A program made the position numbers and the translations under genes. A DNA stretch of 64,000 nucleotides from JAGXLC01 sp964585385 (GTDB lineage Bacteria; Bacteroidota; Bacteroidia; Bacteroidales; UBA12077). The stretch is from NCBI GenBank assembly GCA_964585385.1, contig CAZPDP010000006.1, positions 1 to 64,000 on the forward strand. Direction: 5' to 3'. The notes below the pieces were generated by a model. That model was not told the origin of the DNA and ran no database searches. It was given only the letters and a program-made list of their open reading frames with translations. Positions 40,851-50,862 of the stretch are shown piece by piece (position 1 is the stretch's first letter; each line of letters opens with the position of its first letter).

Positions 40851-43127
40851 TCATTTGTTTTTGTGAATATCATTTTTTACATCAGATTGGATGTTGAGTA
40901 TATCGGTTAGCTGATAGCTTGAGAGAATTCGTGCTTTTGAGAATCCCATATTGAGTATTTTTTTGTAAGGCTCAATAGCTTCATTCTGGTTTTCATAACG
41001 TCCCATAAGGTAGAGATAATCACCATTGTAATATTCTTTTATGGTATAATCTTTCAAATTCTCAAAGTTTTCAAAATAGTCTTTTGGAAGCTGTTTTTTC
41101 TGTTTTAGAAGAAGAATGCTGTATGATATAGCGCCTCTTTTCTTTAGATTTTGCGGTATATCGGCAGTTTGTTTTATGATATAATTGTTGTTTTGGGAAA
41201 CAGGAATAATTTCTACTCTACGGTTGTACTTTCTTCCTTCGGCACAATCTTTTCCATTTTGAAGCGTGTTAATTGCAAGGGGATATTCTTCACCTTTTGC
41301 TTCTGAAGACATTCTACCGGTTGAAATCCCTTTTTTTTTAAGGTAATGGAGCACGGTTTCAGCTCTTTTTTCCGAAAGTTTTTTATTGTATTCGACGCTG
41401 CCTTTTGAATCTGTGTGTCCAACGATTTCTATGGTAAGATCGGGGTATTGACTCATGATTCCGGCTAATTCATTTAGTTTTTCTTTTGCATCGTTCGCCA
41501 GGCTGTAGGTGTCATAGCCGAAATAGATGTTGTCCACCTGGATGAAGTTCTTGATTTCAATTGCTTCAGGTTCAAGATTCGCCTGGATTTCAAAAGTTTT
41601 TCTGGAGTAATCGGAACCAATAGATATTGTCTTATCTATGGTAGCATATCCCTCAGCCTCAATTACCACCTTGTATTTTCCGGGTTTTACATTGGCAGAA
41701 AAGGTAAGAGAATCGGTAAGGCCGGGATCTATTTGATAAGTACTGTCTCCCATCGCCTTTATGGTCAAATGGATATCTTTTTTCTCTACATCTCTTCTGA
41801 GGTCAGGTCTGATATTTCCGAAAAGATTAACCTGGGTAACCTTTTCAACCGGGTTAAATTCAAACCTGTATATGTCTTGGTTGCCAAAGCCTTCCCGGCT
41901 GAATTTTGCCATATAACCTGCTTTTCCATTCTGTACAGGACAGAAAAACAAATCATCACCTGTTGTATTTACCGGGTATCCAATGTTTACCGGTTCAGAC
42001 CAGCTTCCATCTTCCATTTTTTCTACGTAGAAAATGTCGAAACCTCCCATCCCATAGTGTCCCTGGGAGCTAAAGTACAACCTTTTTCCGTCCCCGGTAA
42101 TGAATGGTGTTTCTTCGTTATAAGGTGTGTTAATATTTTCGCCAAGATTTTTTGGAGGTAACCACATCTTTTTCTGATAATCAAAATGCGAAACATAAAT
42201 ATCCAGTCCGCCCATTCCGCCTTTTCTATTGCTGGTAAAGTAGATTGTTCTGTTATGATTATGAAAACACCCATGGGTTTCCCAGAATTGTGAATTTATA
42301 TTTTTTCCTAATTTACCGGGTTCTTTCCATTCATTTTTATCAGAATCGTATTCAGAAACATATAAATCGCCGTTGTATGGATTGGATTTTAGCAGAAGGA
42401 GTTTCTCTGCTTTATTATCTAGTGAACTGGAGTATAAATTACCGTCGCTTTTTATTTGTGGGGTCAGATTAACCGGGGGGGTCCATTCATTACTGTCCTT
42501 TTGCGACATAAACACGGCATCATAAAATTTTAATTTTGAAGTAAAGATAAGCTTCGTTTCATCATTGTTTACCACGGGCTTTATATTCGAAAAGGCGTTG
42601 TTTATATTTTCCCCCAGATTGGTTTCTTCTACAGATACAGGCTCGGCCATTAATTTCCTGGCATTTTTGCAGGACTGGATCTGTTTATTTACGAAACTCA
42701 TGTTATAATTATCCTGATCTTCAATTTTGCTGAGAAAACTACTGTATGTATCGAGAGCTTTCTCAAGTTCATTGTTAATTTGATAAGCTTTTCCAAGATA
42801 AAAGATGGAATAAACGGGGGCGTTGGTTTCTTTAAAGCTCCCTTCCCTGTATGATTTACTAATGCTTTTTGTAGCTTTTTCCAGGTAAGGTATTGCCCTT
42901 TCTTTTCTTCCGGGTATTTCCAGGTAACATTCCCCGATTCGATAATTGATGTGGGCATTGTCATATCCCTGGTTTAATAATCTCTGATATAGGGGAAGTG
43001 CCTCAGAATATTCTTCATATAGTCTGTAATATTCTGCATCAAGGAACAATTGTTCGGGCTTTTGGTCAACCTGAGAATAACCCAGCATTGATAATATCAG
43101 TAATAAAGGAAGTAAAAAATACCTCAT
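40851..43127 (-). CDS. TPR-PD40-OmpA envelope protein (PorE-like architecture)
   Basis: 758 residues: signal peptide (1-18), TPR region (about 25-170), PD40/WD40-like propeller (about 180-420, blades such as RTIYFTSNRKGGMGGLDIYV), a carboxypeptidase-regulatory-like domain (about 435-525), an OmpA peptidoglycan-binding domain (about 535-645, with VGHTDSKGSVEYN and KYNRRVEI) and a C-terminal extension of about 110 residues that looks SPOR-like. The order TPR, WD40, regulatory domain and OmpA is that of T9SS component PorE, which connects the secretion machine to peptidoglycan. Several paralogues usually exist, so T9SS membership is only inferred. It is the last of three tandem paralogues. Confidence 0.8.
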   Translation of the reverse strand: MRYFLLPLLLILSMLGYSQVDQKPEQLFLDAEYYRLYEEYSEALPLYQRLLNQGYDNAHINYRIGECYLEIPGRKERAIPYLEKATKSISKSYREGSFKETNAPVYSIFYLGKAYQINNELEKALDTYSSFLSKIEDQDNYNMSFVNKQIQSCKNARKLMAEPVSVEETNLGENINNAFSNIKPVVNNDETKLIFTSKLKFYDAVFMSQKDSNEWTPPVNLTPQIKSDGNLYSSSLDNKAEKLLLLKSNPYNGDLYVSEYDSDKNEWKEPGKLGKNINSQFWETHGCFHNHNRTIYFTSNRKGGMGGLDIYVSHFDYQKKMWLPPKNLGENINTPYNEETPFITGDGKRLYFSSQGHYGMGGFDIFYVEKMEDGSWSEPVNIGYPVNTTGDDLFFCPVQNGKAGYMAKFSREGFGNQDIYRFEFNPVEKVTQVNLFGNIRPDLRRDVEKKDIHLTIKAMGDSTYQIDPGLTDSLTFSANVKPGKYKVVIEAEGYATIDKTISIGSDYSRKTFEIQANLEPEAIEIKNFIQVDNIYFGYDTYSLANDAKEKLNELAGIMSQYPDLTIEIVGHTDSKGSVEYNKKLSEKRAETVLHYLKKKGISTGRMSSEAKGEEYPLAINTLQNGKDCAEGRKYNRRVEIIPVSQNNNYIIKQTADIPQNLKKRGAISYSILLLKQKKQLPKDYFENFENLKDYTIKEYYNGDYLYLMGRYENQNEAIEPYKKILNMGFSKARILSSYQLTDILNIQSDVKNDIHKNK

Positions 43128-43164
43128 AATTATAAAGGTTTCATTCCAAATTTAAGAAATAAAA

Positions 43165-46140
43165 TCAACTTTTAGAATTATTTCTCCTTCTTCTTTTAAT
43201 TAAGAAAATAATGAACAGAATCAGTACAATTCCTACGAAAGCAATAACAAGGTATTGAACTGTTTTTTCTCCTTTGGGCTCTTCTTTCTTAACCACTCCG
43301 GGTTTTACGGGTTTCTTTTCAATTGAAGGCTGATATTTGTCATTAAGAATTCTGATGGTTTCAAGGTAAGCCAGTATCTTTTCCTTTTTCTCCGCTTGAG
43401 TGGTTTCTATATGGTTCCATAAATCTTTTACTGAGACAATATCAAAAGCTTTTGTTCCCAAATTCTGTAATATGCTGTTCAGGTTGATTTCTGAAATATC
43501 AGCAAGGAACATTCTGAGCTCTTTGGGGTTATATGTCTGTGCAATGTATTTATTGAGTAATTCTCTAACCTGTTGCTCCTCAATTTCATTCTTTTTGACA
43601 GCTTGTCTGAGGATAGCTATCACATCCTGGTTCTTTTTAAAATCTGAATTTTGATATGATTTAAGCAACAGTTTGAGGTCTCCCTCAGCCATTCGGTATA
43701 AGTCATTGTATAATTTTTCGGGAGTTTCTGATTTTAAGATAACCGCTGACATCAAAAGGGCATCCAGTTGCTCACGGGTGATTTCCTGCTTCTTTTCACG
43801 CAATTCAAGTTCGCTTAATATTTCCAGGGTAGATAAACCGGCAAATGCAGCTGAGCCGGAAATACCTGATATTGCTGTTAAGGCGAATTTGTCCACAGAC
43901 TTCAGGATGGATTCAAGTCCGGGTTCAATCGGTTTATGGGAAATTACAATCTCCTGGTTCTTGATGTTATTGTTTTCATCTATTACCTTAAAATTGATTT
44001 TGCTCTTTTCTTTTTCGGGCTCAAATTCATAGGTGAAGTCTTCCTGGTTTATGTTGAATGTTTCTGTGTTAATGAGCTTGTTGTCCACAAAGGTTTCTAC
44101 AAACAATTCGGACCCCTTTTCCAGGGACAATTTGATTTTGATTTTTTTCTGACCAGAGGCCAGAGAAACACTTTTTTCCTGGATATCGAGCTTGGTTTGT
44201 TTGTCTTCCGGTTTTAATGAATCAAGCAGAATGTCTACATCTCTTGATAATATGTTTTCTTCATTATCAAACAGGTTAAAAGTAATCCTGCTTTTTTCTT
44301 TTTCTGGCTGATATTCATAAACAAAGCTATCCTCCTGGATGGAAAACTCCTCGCTGTTTATCAGTTTGCCCTGTTGGAAGGTGTTTACTACAAGCCTGTT
44401 ACCTCCTTTTAGCTGGAGTTTGATTTTTACGTTTTCTTTTTCCGAACCTACCTGGAAAACATCGCTGTCAAGGTTAATCTGTGGTTCCGGCTCCGGTTCT
44501 TCTTTGGGTTTTTCTGCTAATTCTTTGGGTTTAAGGTATTGCTCTTTGATAGAGTAATCTTTTGAAATAATATATTGCTGGTTGTTTTGTAACTGCGGTG
44601 TTTCATAAATTAAGTGGTTTTCACCCAGCGGGGTTTTGTAGGCAAAATCTTCTGAACCCTTTCCTGGTTCAAGCACAGCCAGGGTATCGTTGGTACGGGT
44701 ATTGATAACGTTAATTGTAAAGTTTTCCTGGATTTTTTTATCCGGAGACTGATAGGTCATGATGCCTTCAACCTCTATGAAATCGATGGTTGGTAATTCT
44801 TTTAAATTGTAACTGTAAATATCTTTTTGTCCACCGGTTTTTTTGTTAAACCTGGAGTAATATGCATTCTTTCCATTGTTATATGGAACAATAAAACGGT
44901 CATTATCTGTGGTATTCAGAGGGTAGCCAATATTTTTTGGTTCACTCCATCCGTCTTTTGTTCTATGGGAGGTAAAGATATCGTAACCACCCATGTTATA
45001 ATGTCCTTCAGAGCTAAAAAACAGGGTGTTTTCATCTTCAGTCAGGAATGGTGTATCCTCTCTCCATTCGGTGTTTACTGGTTTCCCGAGGTTCTCAGGT
45101 TTTCCCCAACTCCCGTCAGCTTTGCGACTTGCTTTGTAAATATCAAGATCGCCATATCCTCCTTCGCGGTTACTGGAAAAATAGAGGGTTTGACCATCAG
45201 AAGAGATGAAGGCATGGCTTTCCCAGTATTTGGTGTTTATGTTTTCACCCAGTTTCTGGATTTCCGACCAGCTTCCATCATTGTAATAGCTAACGTAAAT
45301 GTTTCCGTCAAGCTCATCTTCCCTGTAAAGGTACAATTCGTCTCCCTCATAAGACAAGGAGCTGGTTTCACAGTCGCCATCAATGCCTAGTTGCGGAAGC
45401 AGGTTGATAGGCGGCCCCCACTTTCCATTCTGCTTTTTTGACATAAAGACCCCGGTATAGAATTTTTTATCCGCGGTAAAAACCATTGTTTGACCGTCTC
45501 CTGAAATCACAGGGTTGTATTCCGGTTGGGGTGTGTTAATGGGGAGCCCTACATTTTCGGCTGTGTAGTTTACAGGATCCGACATCAGTTCTTTTGCATT
45601 GCGGCATTTTTCTTTTTGTTTCTGCAGGTATTCATAATCGAAATCTGCTCTTCTGAATATCGTCCTTCTGTTTTTCACTTTTTCTTCGAACCGGTTGTAG
45701 GTTTCCAGGGCTTTATCGATTTGATTGTCTATGAAGTAGGCATTGGCCAGGTAAAAGATTGCATCTACCGGTGCTTCTTTTTCATAAAACGTTTCATTTG
45801 AGAAGTTAAAAGTTGTATTTTCTGCGGCTTTTTCAAGATAAGGTATAGCCTTGTGCTTTTGTCCATCAATGTTGAGGTAGCAAAATCCGATTTTGTAATT
45901 GACGTTGTGGTTCTCAGGGTAGGCATTATGAACTCTAAGATACAGGGGGAGTGAGTTTTTGTAGTCCTGGAAATAAAACCATGCTTCAGCATCCATAAAA
46001 AGCTCCTGTAATTGATAGGCTTCCTGAGATTTAGCTTTTTCCGCTGAAATACCTGTAATGATGCATGCCATGCTAACCAGTAAAAAAAGCTTTTTCAGGA
46101 TTCCGGGAATATGAATTGTGAAATATGGATTTTTTTTCAT
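43165..46140 (-). CDS. TPR-PD40 protein with C-terminal transmembrane anchor
   Basis: 991 residues, paralogous to its neighbours over the TPR (about 40-190) and PD40 (about 200-450) regions (QTLYFSSNREGGYGDLDIYK). Instead of OmpA it carries a Pro/Glu linker, two tandem copies of a beta-domain of about 95 residues (parallel motifs KIKLQLKGGNRLVVNTF and KIKLSLEKGSELFVETF), a helical region (about 750-935), and a transmembrane helix near 952-975 followed by a basic tail (KRRRRNN). The C-terminus is therefore an inner-membrane anchor with cytoplasmic end, unlike its OmpA-bearing neighbour. It starts 12 bases after the upstream paralogue and ends 37 before the next. Confidence 0.78.
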   Translation of the reverse strand: MKKNPYFTIHIPGILKKLFLLVSMACIITGISAEKAKSQEAYQLQELFMDAEAWFYFQDYKNSLPLYLRVHNAYPENHNVNYKIGFCYLNIDGQKHKAIPYLEKAAENTTFNFSNETFYEKEAPVDAIFYLANAYFIDNQIDKALETYNRFEEKVKNRRTIFRRADFDYEYLQKQKEKCRNAKELMSDPVNYTAENVGLPINTPQPEYNPVISGDGQTMVFTADKKFYTGVFMSKKQNGKWGPPINLLPQLGIDGDCETSSLSYEGDELYLYREDELDGNIYVSYYNDGSWSEIQKLGENINTKYWESHAFISSDGQTLYFSSNREGGYGDLDIYKASRKADGSWGKPENLGKPVNTEWREDTPFLTEDENTLFFSSEGHYNMGGYDIFTSHRTKDGWSEPKNIGYPLNTTDNDRFIVPYNNGKNAYYSRFNKKTGGQKDIYSYNLKELPTIDFIEVEGIMTYQSPDKKIQENFTINVINTRTNDTLAVLEPGKGSEDFAYKTPLGENHLIYETPQLQNNQQYIISKDYSIKEQYLKPKELAEKPKEEPEPEPQINLDSDVFQVGSEKENVKIKLQLKGGNRLVVNTFQQGKLINSEEFSIQEDSFVYEYQPEKEKSRITFNLFDNEENILSRDVDILLDSLKPEDKQTKLDIQEKSVSLASGQKKIKIKLSLEKGSELFVETFVDNKLINTETFNINQEDFTYEFEPEKEKSKINFKVIDENNNIKNQEIVISHKPIEPGLESILKSVDKFALTAISGISGSAAFAGLSTLEILSELELREKKQEITREQLDALLMSAVILKSETPEKLYNDLYRMAEGDLKLLLKSYQNSDFKKNQDVIAILRQAVKKNEIEEQQVRELLNKYIAQTYNPKELRMFLADISEINLNSILQNLGTKAFDIVSVKDLWNHIETTQAEKKEKILAYLETIRILNDKYQPSIEKKPVKPGVVKKEEPKGEKTVQYLVIAFVGIVLILFIIFLIKRRRRNNSKS

Positions 46141-46152
46141 TTGTGGGTTTCT

Positions 46153-47490
46153 TTAATTTGTCAACGTTGAATCGGTTTTATTCTTATTATCAGCCTGAGG
46201 TATGTGTTCTCTTTCGTATAGGTTTAATCTGTAAATGTCCATCTTACCGTAACCATTGGGTTTTACCTTGCTAAAATACGCAACTTTTCCGTTTTTCAGT
46301 GGGTAAAAAAAGGTGTCATCGTCGGTGGTGTTAATTGGAAAGCCCATGTTTACAGGTTTCTGCCAGGAATTGTTTTTTTTGAAGGAATAAAAGACATCAT
46401 AGCCGCCCATGTTTGAGTGGCCTTTGCTGCTAAAATAGAGTTTTGAACGGTCTTCTGTTATAAAAGGTGTAGCTTCATCGAAAGGAGTGTTGATTGTTTC
46501 TCCCAAATTGACAGGTTTTTGCCACACCCCGTTTTCATCTTTTATCGATTTATAAACGTCATAGCCTCCATAACCTCCTTCTCGGTTACTTGTGAAGTAA
46601 ATCACGTTTCCGTCTTTTGTCGTGCAAAGATGCTTCTCAAAAGCATCTGAATTGATTTTATCGCTGAGGGGTTCAACTGCAGACCATTTGTTTTTTGAGA
46701 ATTTACTGATATAGAAATTAAAATCATTGTTATCATCTCTGCAAAGGTAAAGGGTGGTTCCGTCATAAGAAAGATAGACCGGTTTAAGAGGCCTGGGTGA
46801 TTCAAAATCCAGGGAAATATTTTTGGCGGTTGTCCAGCGACCGTTTATTTTTTTTGAGTAAAAAATGGCATCGTAAAACTGAAGCTCACTGACAAAGACC
46901 ATTATTCCCTCATCCCCTGAAACTACTGCATTAACATTTGAATATGAAGAGTTTATCTTTTTGCCCAGGTTTTTTTCCATGACGTTAATGGGGTTCTTTT
47001 TTAGTTCCAGGGCTGTGTTGCAGGCTTCTATCTGTGCATTTACAAGCTTGAGTTCTTCGCTGTCGTCTTCATCTAACCGATTTTTATAGTCCTCAAATAT
47101 TTCCAGTGCTTTTTCAATCTGGTTGTTGGTGCGGTAAGCGATACCAAGATAATAAAGGGCCTGAAGGGGAGCTTTGTCTTCCTCAAAATGACCTACATTG
47201 TAATCGGTTGTTAGATCTTGTGTGGCTTCTTCAAGGTAGGGTATTGCTTTATCCTTTTCGCCGGGGATTTCCAAATAACATTGTCCTATCCTGTATTTAA
47301 TGTTTGGAGTTTTTTTTCCGCTTTCTTGCAATTCAAGGAATAAGGGCAAAGCTTCTTTGTATTCATTGTAAAGCAATCTGTATTCAGCATCAACAAATGT
47401 TTTTCTTAATTGCCATTTGTTCTGGCAAAAGGTATTATCATTGAAAATTAGAAATACAATCAGCAATAAGAATAAATTGTAAATTTTCAT
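46153..47490 (-). CDS. TPR-PD40 protein without C-terminal anchor
   Basis: 445 residues, the shortest of three tandem paralogues: signal peptide (1-22), TPR region (about 28-165) and PD40 propeller (about 175-425, blades such as NVIYFTSNREGGYGGYDVYK), ending after the last blade without OmpA or membrane anchor. It may be a soluble periplasmic partner of the two downstream proteins. It is first in the run; a minus-strand TACATTTG at 47521-47528 is a possible -7 element, but no TTG lies at the right distance. Confidence 0.78.
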   Translation of the reverse strand: MKIYNLFLLLIVFLIFNDNTFCQNKWQLRKTFVDAEYRLLYNEYKEALPLFLELQESGKKTPNIKYRIGQCYLEIPGEKDKAIPYLEEATQDLTTDYNVGHFEEDKAPLQALYYLGIAYRTNNQIEKALEIFEDYKNRLDEDDSEELKLVNAQIEACNTALELKKNPINVMEKNLGKKINSSYSNVNAVVSGDEGIMVFVSELQFYDAIFYSKKINGRWTTAKNISLDFESPRPLKPVYLSYDGTTLYLCRDDNNDFNFYISKFSKNKWSAVEPLSDKINSDAFEKHLCTTKDGNVIYFTSNREGGYGGYDVYKSIKDENGVWQKPVNLGETINTPFDEATPFITEDRSKLYFSSKGHSNMGGYDVFYSFKKNNSWQKPVNMGFPINTTDDDTFFYPLKNGKVAYFSKVKPNGYGKMDIYRLNLYEREHIPQADNKNKTDSTLTN

Positions 47491-47608
47491 ATTTATAATT
47501 TGTTAATACCTTATTATAAACAAATGTATAAAATTAATATGAAGTTTTGAAAATGAAAATACTAAGAGCAATAATTCAAAAGATTTATAAATTAGCAAGG
47601 GGAAGGAA

Positions 47609-47651
47609 AAACCACCTGCCTTAAGCGAATGTTTTTCATAGCAGGTGGTTT
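47609..47651 (-). terminator. Terminator of the LysN-like aminotransferase gene
   Basis: A perfect 11-base stem (AAACCACCTGC with GCAGGTGGTTT) is followed on the minus strand by a T-run. It lies just past the stop codon at 47664. Confidence 0.85.
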
Positions 47652-47663
47652 AAATATACCGTT

Positions 47664-48872
47664 CTATTTCATCTCTTCTTTAATGGCCTCGGCCAGTCTT
47701 TTAACACCCTCTGTAGCTTTTTCTTCAGGTACAAAAGAGAAGTTGATACGCATGGTATTTTTACCTGAATCATCGCAGTGGAAAACACTGCCCATAACAA
47801 AGGCTACATTCTTTTCAATGGCTTTATAGAAAAGCTTTTCAGCATCCATATATTCCGGTAAGGTCATGAAAAGGAACAGTCCTCCTTCAGGTTTGGTCCA
47901 GGAAACGCCTTCGGGCATATAGTCTTCAAATGCTTTGAGCATGTTGTCTCTTTTCTTCCTGTATTGTTCAATGGTTTTTTTCAGGTTTTCATCAAAGAGG
48001 CCTTTTTCGATGTATTTGGCGGCAATTTTTTGGTTAAGGGTTGGTGTGCACAGGTCCATGGATTGTTTTGCAATAACCATTTTGTCTATAACATCCTTAT
48101 GAGCTATGGCATATCCTAAACGCAAACCCGGTGCAAAGGTTTTTGAAAAAGTTCCCAGGGTAATAACCTGTCCGTTATTGTCCAGTTCGAAAAGTGTTTT
48201 CTGGTGTTCGCCTTCGAATCGGATTTGTTTGTAGGGGCTGTCTTCAACGATTAACACATCGTATTTTCTGGCTATCTCAATAATTTTTTTTCTTCTTTCT
48301 TCCGGCATTGTAATCCCTGCAGGGTTCTGAAAATCGGGGATGATGTAAATAAATTTAGGCTTTTCTCCTTTTTCTTTTAATTCTTCGAGCTTTTCCTCCA
48401 GTTTGTCAGCTCGCATACCATCCTTGTCAAACTTGATACCAATCAGATCTGCCCCAAAGGTGTTGAATGCGCTGATACCTCCTAAGTAAGAGGGTAAACC
48501 ACAAATTATTTTGTCACCCTTGTCAAGAAAAATTTTCCCCAGAATGTAGAGTCCTTGTTGAGAAGAGGTGATGATGGAGACATTGTCGGAATCGATATTG
48601 AAACCTTCTTTTTTATGACGTTCAGTCAGAATTTTTTTTAACTCGGGTACTCCCTCTGTTGCACTGTACTGTAATGCCCCCGGTCCGTCCTTGTCAAGAA
48701 TTTCTTTGACAATTTCTTTGAGGTCTTCAACCGGGAATGATTCCGGTGATGGCAGGCCTCCTCCAAAGGAGATAACTTCTGGCTTTTGGGTTAGTTTTAA
48801 AATTTCACGGATGGCTGAACGCTTCATCCCTTTTGCACTATCTGAAAATATCTGTTCTAAATCACTTATCAT
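47664..48872 (-). CDS. PLP-dependent aminotransferase, LysN/2-aminoadipate-like
   Basis: 402 residues of fold type I, subgroup of 2-aminoadipate and MocR-type aminotransferases. Motifs: ISFGGGLPSPESFP, QYSATEGVPELK, PDFQNPAGITMP, VEDSPYKQIRFEG and Schiff-base Lys244 in TFSKTFAPGLRLGY. There is no N-terminal HTH, so it is an enzyme rather than a MocR regulator. Candidates are 2-aminoadipate, branched-chain or aromatic amino acid transamination. It is a single-gene unit. Confidence 0.85.
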   Translation of the reverse strand: MISDLEQIFSDSAKGMKRSAIREILKLTQKPEVISFGGGLPSPESFPVEDLKEIVKEILDKDGPGALQYSATEGVPELKKILTERHKKEGFNIDSDNVSIITSSQQGLYILGKIFLDKGDKIICGLPSYLGGISAFNTFGADLIGIKFDKDGMRADKLEEKLEELKEKGEKPKFIYIIPDFQNPAGITMPEERRKKIIEIARKYDVLIVEDSPYKQIRFEGEHQKTLFELDNNGQVITLGTFSKTFAPGLRLGYAIAHKDVIDKMVIAKQSMDLCTPTLNQKIAAKYIEKGLFDENLKKTIEQYRKKRDNMLKAFEDYMPEGVSWTKPEGGLFLFMTLPEYMDAEKLFYKAIEKNVAFVMGSVFHCDDSGKNTMRINFSFVPEEKATEGVKRLAEAIKEEMK

Positions 48873-49044
48873 TTTAATCCTCCCGTTTGAGTTTTATTTT
48901 TATAGTATTGAATTCATCAAATTTAGGAAAAATTATAATCGGTGATTCTTTCAATTTGAAATCAATCAGGTTGATTAAGTGATAAAGTGTTAGGGATTCT
49001 CGTCGGTTGGTAATGAAAAGAAAGAGATTATAAATTATAACCTG

Positions 49045-49944
49045 TTATTGTGAATTATTCATATGAGAAATATCTTCTTTCTTGTATTTCCATCTTCTGT
49101 GGGACCATAACCAGTATTCCGGACTTTCGGTAATCTTTTGTTCCAGTGCCCTGGCATATTTTTCTGTTATTTCAGTATCTGCAGTGTTTTTTGCATTTTC
49201 AGTAATTTTTGAAAATTCAATGACATATAAACCCCTTCTTTTCTTGTTCACACTAATAAATATAACAGCGTGACCAAATTTTTTGGCTATCTTTTCAGCT
49301 CCCGTAAAAAAAGGTGTTTCCTGGTTAAGAAATGTAGTCCAGTAATTGATGTATTTCTTTGGGGGGCATTGGTCCGATACAAATCCCATGAAAAAGGGGT
49401 TTTTCTCTTTTTCTTGTTTAATAATTTCTTTGTATACAGATTTCATAGGTACCGGAATACCTTTGAACCTCTTCCGCATGTCGTATACCTTCTTATCGAA
49501 AAATTTATTCTTCAAAGGTTTGTAGACACTCAGGATGGTACATTTTGTATAAGGTGATAAAGTAGGTAAAAATTCCCAGTTGCCATAATGACCTGTAAGA
49601 GCAAGGGCATTTTTTCCCCTGGAACACAATTCATCCATCAGGTCAAGATTTTTCGTCTCTACAAATGTATGGACTTTCTCAGGTTTCATATTAAGAATGG
49701 CAATGTTTTCAATGATGACATCCCCAAGATGTTTATAAAACCCTTTTGCTATTTTTCTGATTTCTTTTTCAGATTTACCAGGAAAAGAATTTTTCAGATT
49801 CTGAAAAACCACTTTTTTCCTGTACCCAATGATGTAATAGGCCAGGAAATAAAGGATATCGGCAAAAACATATAGGCTCCTTTTGGGGAGGAGACAGAGA
49901 AAACGACTAACTATTTCGAAAAGGTAATATCCTGTTTTTTTCAT
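49045..49944 (-). CDS. LpxL/HtrB-family lipid A acyltransferase
   Basis: 299 residues. An N-terminal membrane segment is followed by the acyltransferase fold with the HX4E motif His119/Glu124 (LTGHYGNWEF), FMGFVSDQCPPKK and PFFTGAEKIAKKFGHAV. This family adds secondary acyl chains to Kdo2-lipid IVA at the inner membrane. Bacteroidota lipid A is usually penta-acylated and such proteins are ordinary. It closes a run of six minus-strand genes from phoH and follows suhB by 18 bases. Confidence 0.85.
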   Translation of the reverse strand: MKKTGYYLFEIVSRFLCLLPKRSLYVFADILYFLAYYIIGYRKKVVFQNLKNSFPGKSEKEIRKIAKGFYKHLGDVIIENIAILNMKPEKVHTFVETKNLDLMDELCSRGKNALALTGHYGNWEFLPTLSPYTKCTILSVYKPLKNKFFDKKVYDMRKRFKGIPVPMKSVYKEIIKQEKEKNPFFMGFVSDQCPPKKYINYWTTFLNQETPFFTGAEKIAKKFGHAVIFISVNKKRRGLYVIEFSKITENAKNTADTEITEKYARALEQKITESPEYWLWSHRRWKYKKEDISHMNNSQ

Positions 49945-49962
49945 TGAATCAGAAAGTCAGGG

Positions 49963-50754
49963 TTATTTTATAAAATTTTTAACAGCGCCCAGGAATTCAT
50001 CAAAAACCTTTCCGCTGGCAGCTACAATCTCCTGCCCGAAAATATAATTGTTTCCCCCTTTAAAATCGGAGACTTTACCACCTGCCTGTTGGAGGATGAA
50101 AGAGCCTGCTGCAACATCCCAGGGTTTCAGGCTGTATTCGTAAAAAGCTTCAAATCTTCCGCATGCTGTGTAAACGAGGTCTGTGGCTGCTGAGCCGAGT
50201 CGCCGGATGCCGTGGGTGTTTTTCATAAAGTAGTTAAGCGATTCCAGGTAATCGTTGAGCCTGGAAAAATCGTTGTAGGGAAAACCTGTGGCTATTATGC
50301 TTTCCCTGACAGAATCAGTATCCGAAACATGTATCTGTTTTTGATCCAGGTAGGCCGGACTGTTTTCCCAGGCATAAAAAATTTCGTTATGCCCCAGTTC
50401 GTGCACCAGGCCAAATATAATCTCATTATCCCGCTGAAGGGCTATGCTGATGGCAAACGGAGTGATACCATGAATATAATTGGTGGTACCGTCCAAAGGA
50501 TCAACAATCCAGTTATATTTTGCCCCTTTTTTCTGCACTGTATCTTCTTCCACAATAAAACCAGCATCGGGTAGTATTTCTCTCAGTCCTTCCACCAGCT
50601 TCTTTTCGGAGTTTTTATCTACAAAGGTGACAAAGTCATTCATGCCTTTGGTTTCTATCTTTTCTTCTGATAATTTGCGCCATTCAGATACTATATATTG
50701 TCCTGTTGCTTTGCTTAATTTTATGACATGTTCGGCTATAAATTCAAGATTCAT
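49963..50754 (-). CDS. suhB: Inositol monophosphatase family protein
   Basis: 263 residues. The metal-dependent phosphatase motifs are Glu69-Glu70 (IVEEDT), WIVDPLDGTTNYIHG with Asp85 and Asp88, and KPWDVAAGSFILQQAGG. The enzyme hydrolyses inositol phosphates or related sugar phosphates. The symbol is used for family resemblance only: many bacterial homologues act on other substrates. It lies between mtaB (108-base gap) and the acyltransferase gene. Confidence 0.88.
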   Translation of the reverse strand: MNLEFIAEHVIKLSKATGQYIVSEWRKLSEEKIETKGMNDFVTFVDKNSEKKLVEGLREILPDAGFIVEEDTVQKKGAKYNWIVDPLDGTTNYIHGITPFAISIALQRDNEIIFGLVHELGHNEIFYAWENSPAYLDQKQIHVSDTDSVRESIIATGFPYNDFSRLNDYLESLNYFMKNTHGIRRLGSAATDLVYTACGRFEAFYEYSLKPWDVAAGSFILQQAGGKVSDFKGGNNYIFGQEIVAASGKVFDEFLGAVKNFIK

Positions 50755-50862
50755 AAAGACTCCTTTTGTTTTACATTTATTTTTTATCGGTCACTCGTTT
50801 TACAAAAATAAAGTTTCATTTGGTAAAAAAAGTATTCCCTTTAAATTTTACCATGTTTTCTG

